From: Gammaproteobacteria bacterium
GTDB taxonomy: Bacteria; Pseudomonadota; Gammaproteobacteria; Berkiellales; Berkiellaceae
Assembly: GCA_016874315.1 (NCBI GenBank)
Contig: VGTX01000063.1
Coordinates: 1 to 6,625, forward strand
Reading direction: 5' to 3'
DNA: 6,625 bases
The first letter of the stretch is position 1. Every line of letters starts with the position of its first letter. Of this stretch, positions 6,501 through 6,625 are shown piece after piece. The translations under genes were made by a program, and so were the position numbers. The notes under the pieces were generated by a model. The model saw only the letters and a list, made by a program, of their open reading frames with translations, was not told the DNA's origin and searched no databases.

Positions 6501-6625
6501 ATAATGAGACTCCATATACTTATTTTCGAGCCATTTTACAATCAGAAGAGCTCTATCGAAATTGCGATACACTCGCAGATGTATGCTCTATCCTTGCCTT
6601 ACTTGACATTCTACCCTCTGCAATT
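3599..6625 (+). CDS. Very large hypothetical protein, glycine-poor and helical, 3' end outside the window
   Basis: The frame is open from ATG 3599 to the window edge, 1009 codons with no stop, so the protein is longer still. An in-frame TAA at 3593-3595 makes this the first possible ATG. I do not recognise the family. There is no signal peptide, no obvious membrane span, and no Walker A or other catalytic motif that I can see. The composition is rich in Leu, Ile, Ser, Gln, Glu and Asn, with only 10 glycines, the first at residue 219, which suggests a mostly helical, solenoid-like or scaffold protein. Segments at about 814-837 and 868-896 have a weak ankyrin-like helical pattern. The gene has its own extended -10 promoter and is separated from proS by a hairpin. 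A secreted host-directed protein is one possibility given its size and lack of homology, but secretion signals at the C-terminus cannot be seen here. Confidence 0.85.
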   Translation, partial: MQSTFSEIFRLIQETDFKNPSALTYESAIALLNQNPIAKAILERYFPDKLKSFLRNLSHLYRDLRHEIRPQQNIHDFTNNNIQRNDTIEVLQWSRSQLEEYHIAITEENASSVANDFCNRTQELCTPSHIQRLYPEKTSAQISAIVIDFKDFIEYICQSSQTIELLPILVAYYLDVHKQSEEELADHVFSFLNDLNSSRVSNKDVHPKVISANHPLSKGIDRDWSCIKGLEEDMTYTLLLRNRAKNTEQSSALQTRTNAVTPEEYTQALFDWVITHNQSLSSEFINLIIAIIVDENYQLSQSQHESFYLSFENASQKEAILSRLVTSKYNQLLEECGQITHTSQSDFLNYYYALYPDLLESGLLSIEKIDCAHALRANKPIMIELRRKFSAYIALPQIHETIFYKPNTRLTESLRQYINFVALCDFIKDTPHLYENLIQSIEDLTPDALFNYTWNIKNYLQLQHAIKAAHNHSLSLQFSQDDQRAFEQILHEDISQLIQEGLYRHFESMITQPSATAEAMVNKLATNGLSSTDLETLSFEKSIYFSTFFIKKSENGESTIIDLNDSESAKELQSSLIEQLSSLMSPQWVEALDRILYPMGLFNSCINVIQSIKTEFSYDRSDVSRKLLECCERIDILQSRIIRESYQNPLFELFLLDSPQTIQALFETQTLLIEKISKEKALYKPERRHLIRINFNRMTTHKNDYTLYCAQDTLFRMYSMMIADFMRIHFSEIQSRPLDHIDRFDRELIRMIARANFSLEHKKELLHILVPLDTLSLNQHPYFWQFLYSIAIDRALLEYFTAQLHSEQKNSVLLTTILASSGYEDFVTMKHLIEQIDREYLQEKNLFDADTTPIESLKIFIDENVLSDKTLFVAFKACLTQEHYEMAYFLCTTKIAISYDRLRIITNLHPNLPKKIQNAIMDNYFSYTKNPFSIASKMQNILEMLRPLVIDLRNTQGFLIRHYHLPLNNETPYTYFRAILQSEELYRNCDTLADVCSILALLDILPSAI

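Overview
The window looks like part of the chromosome of an AT-rich gammaproteobacterium, possibly a host- or amoeba-associated lineage such as the Legionellales. The evidence is an Hda-type DnaA homologue, an enterobacterial-style thymidine kinase, and a very long, glycine-poor open frame of the kind often seen as host-directed orphan proteins in that group. The taxonomic placement is inference; no rRNA or marker set is present.

Layout. Positions 53-736 (+) encode an Hda-like AAA+ protein with a clear clamp-binding motif but without the arginines that E. coli Hda uses to trigger ATP hydrolysis by DnaA. It converges on tdk (712-1365, -). The two genes overlap by 25 bp at their 3' ends, and a strong intrinsic terminator for tdk lies inside the hda coding sequence. 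Next on the minus strand is a small orphan gene for a probable single-pass membrane protein (1458-1694), with a good Shine-Dalgarno sequence and a 7-bp-arm palindrome upstream. After a divergent intergenic region carrying a sigma70-like promoter comes proS (1951-3474, +). Its product is an archaeal/eukaryotic-type (type 3) prolyl-tRNA synthetase without the editing insertion normal for gammaproteobacteria. A large hairpin follows proS. Then a consensus extended -10 promoter precedes an open frame that runs from 3599 to the end of the window (at least 1009 codons, no stop). Its product has no recognised enzymatic motif and only 10 glycines, none in the first 218 residues.

How the genes relate. 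hda and tdk both bear on DNA replication (initiation control and dTMP salvage) but are convergent and not an operon. proS is housekeeping and appears to have its own promoter. The large gene also has its own promoter and is separated from proS by the hairpin, so it is probably an independent unit. The points most worth following are the degenerate Hda, the terminator embedded in a neighbouring gene, the type 3 ProRS, and the glycine-poor giant protein.
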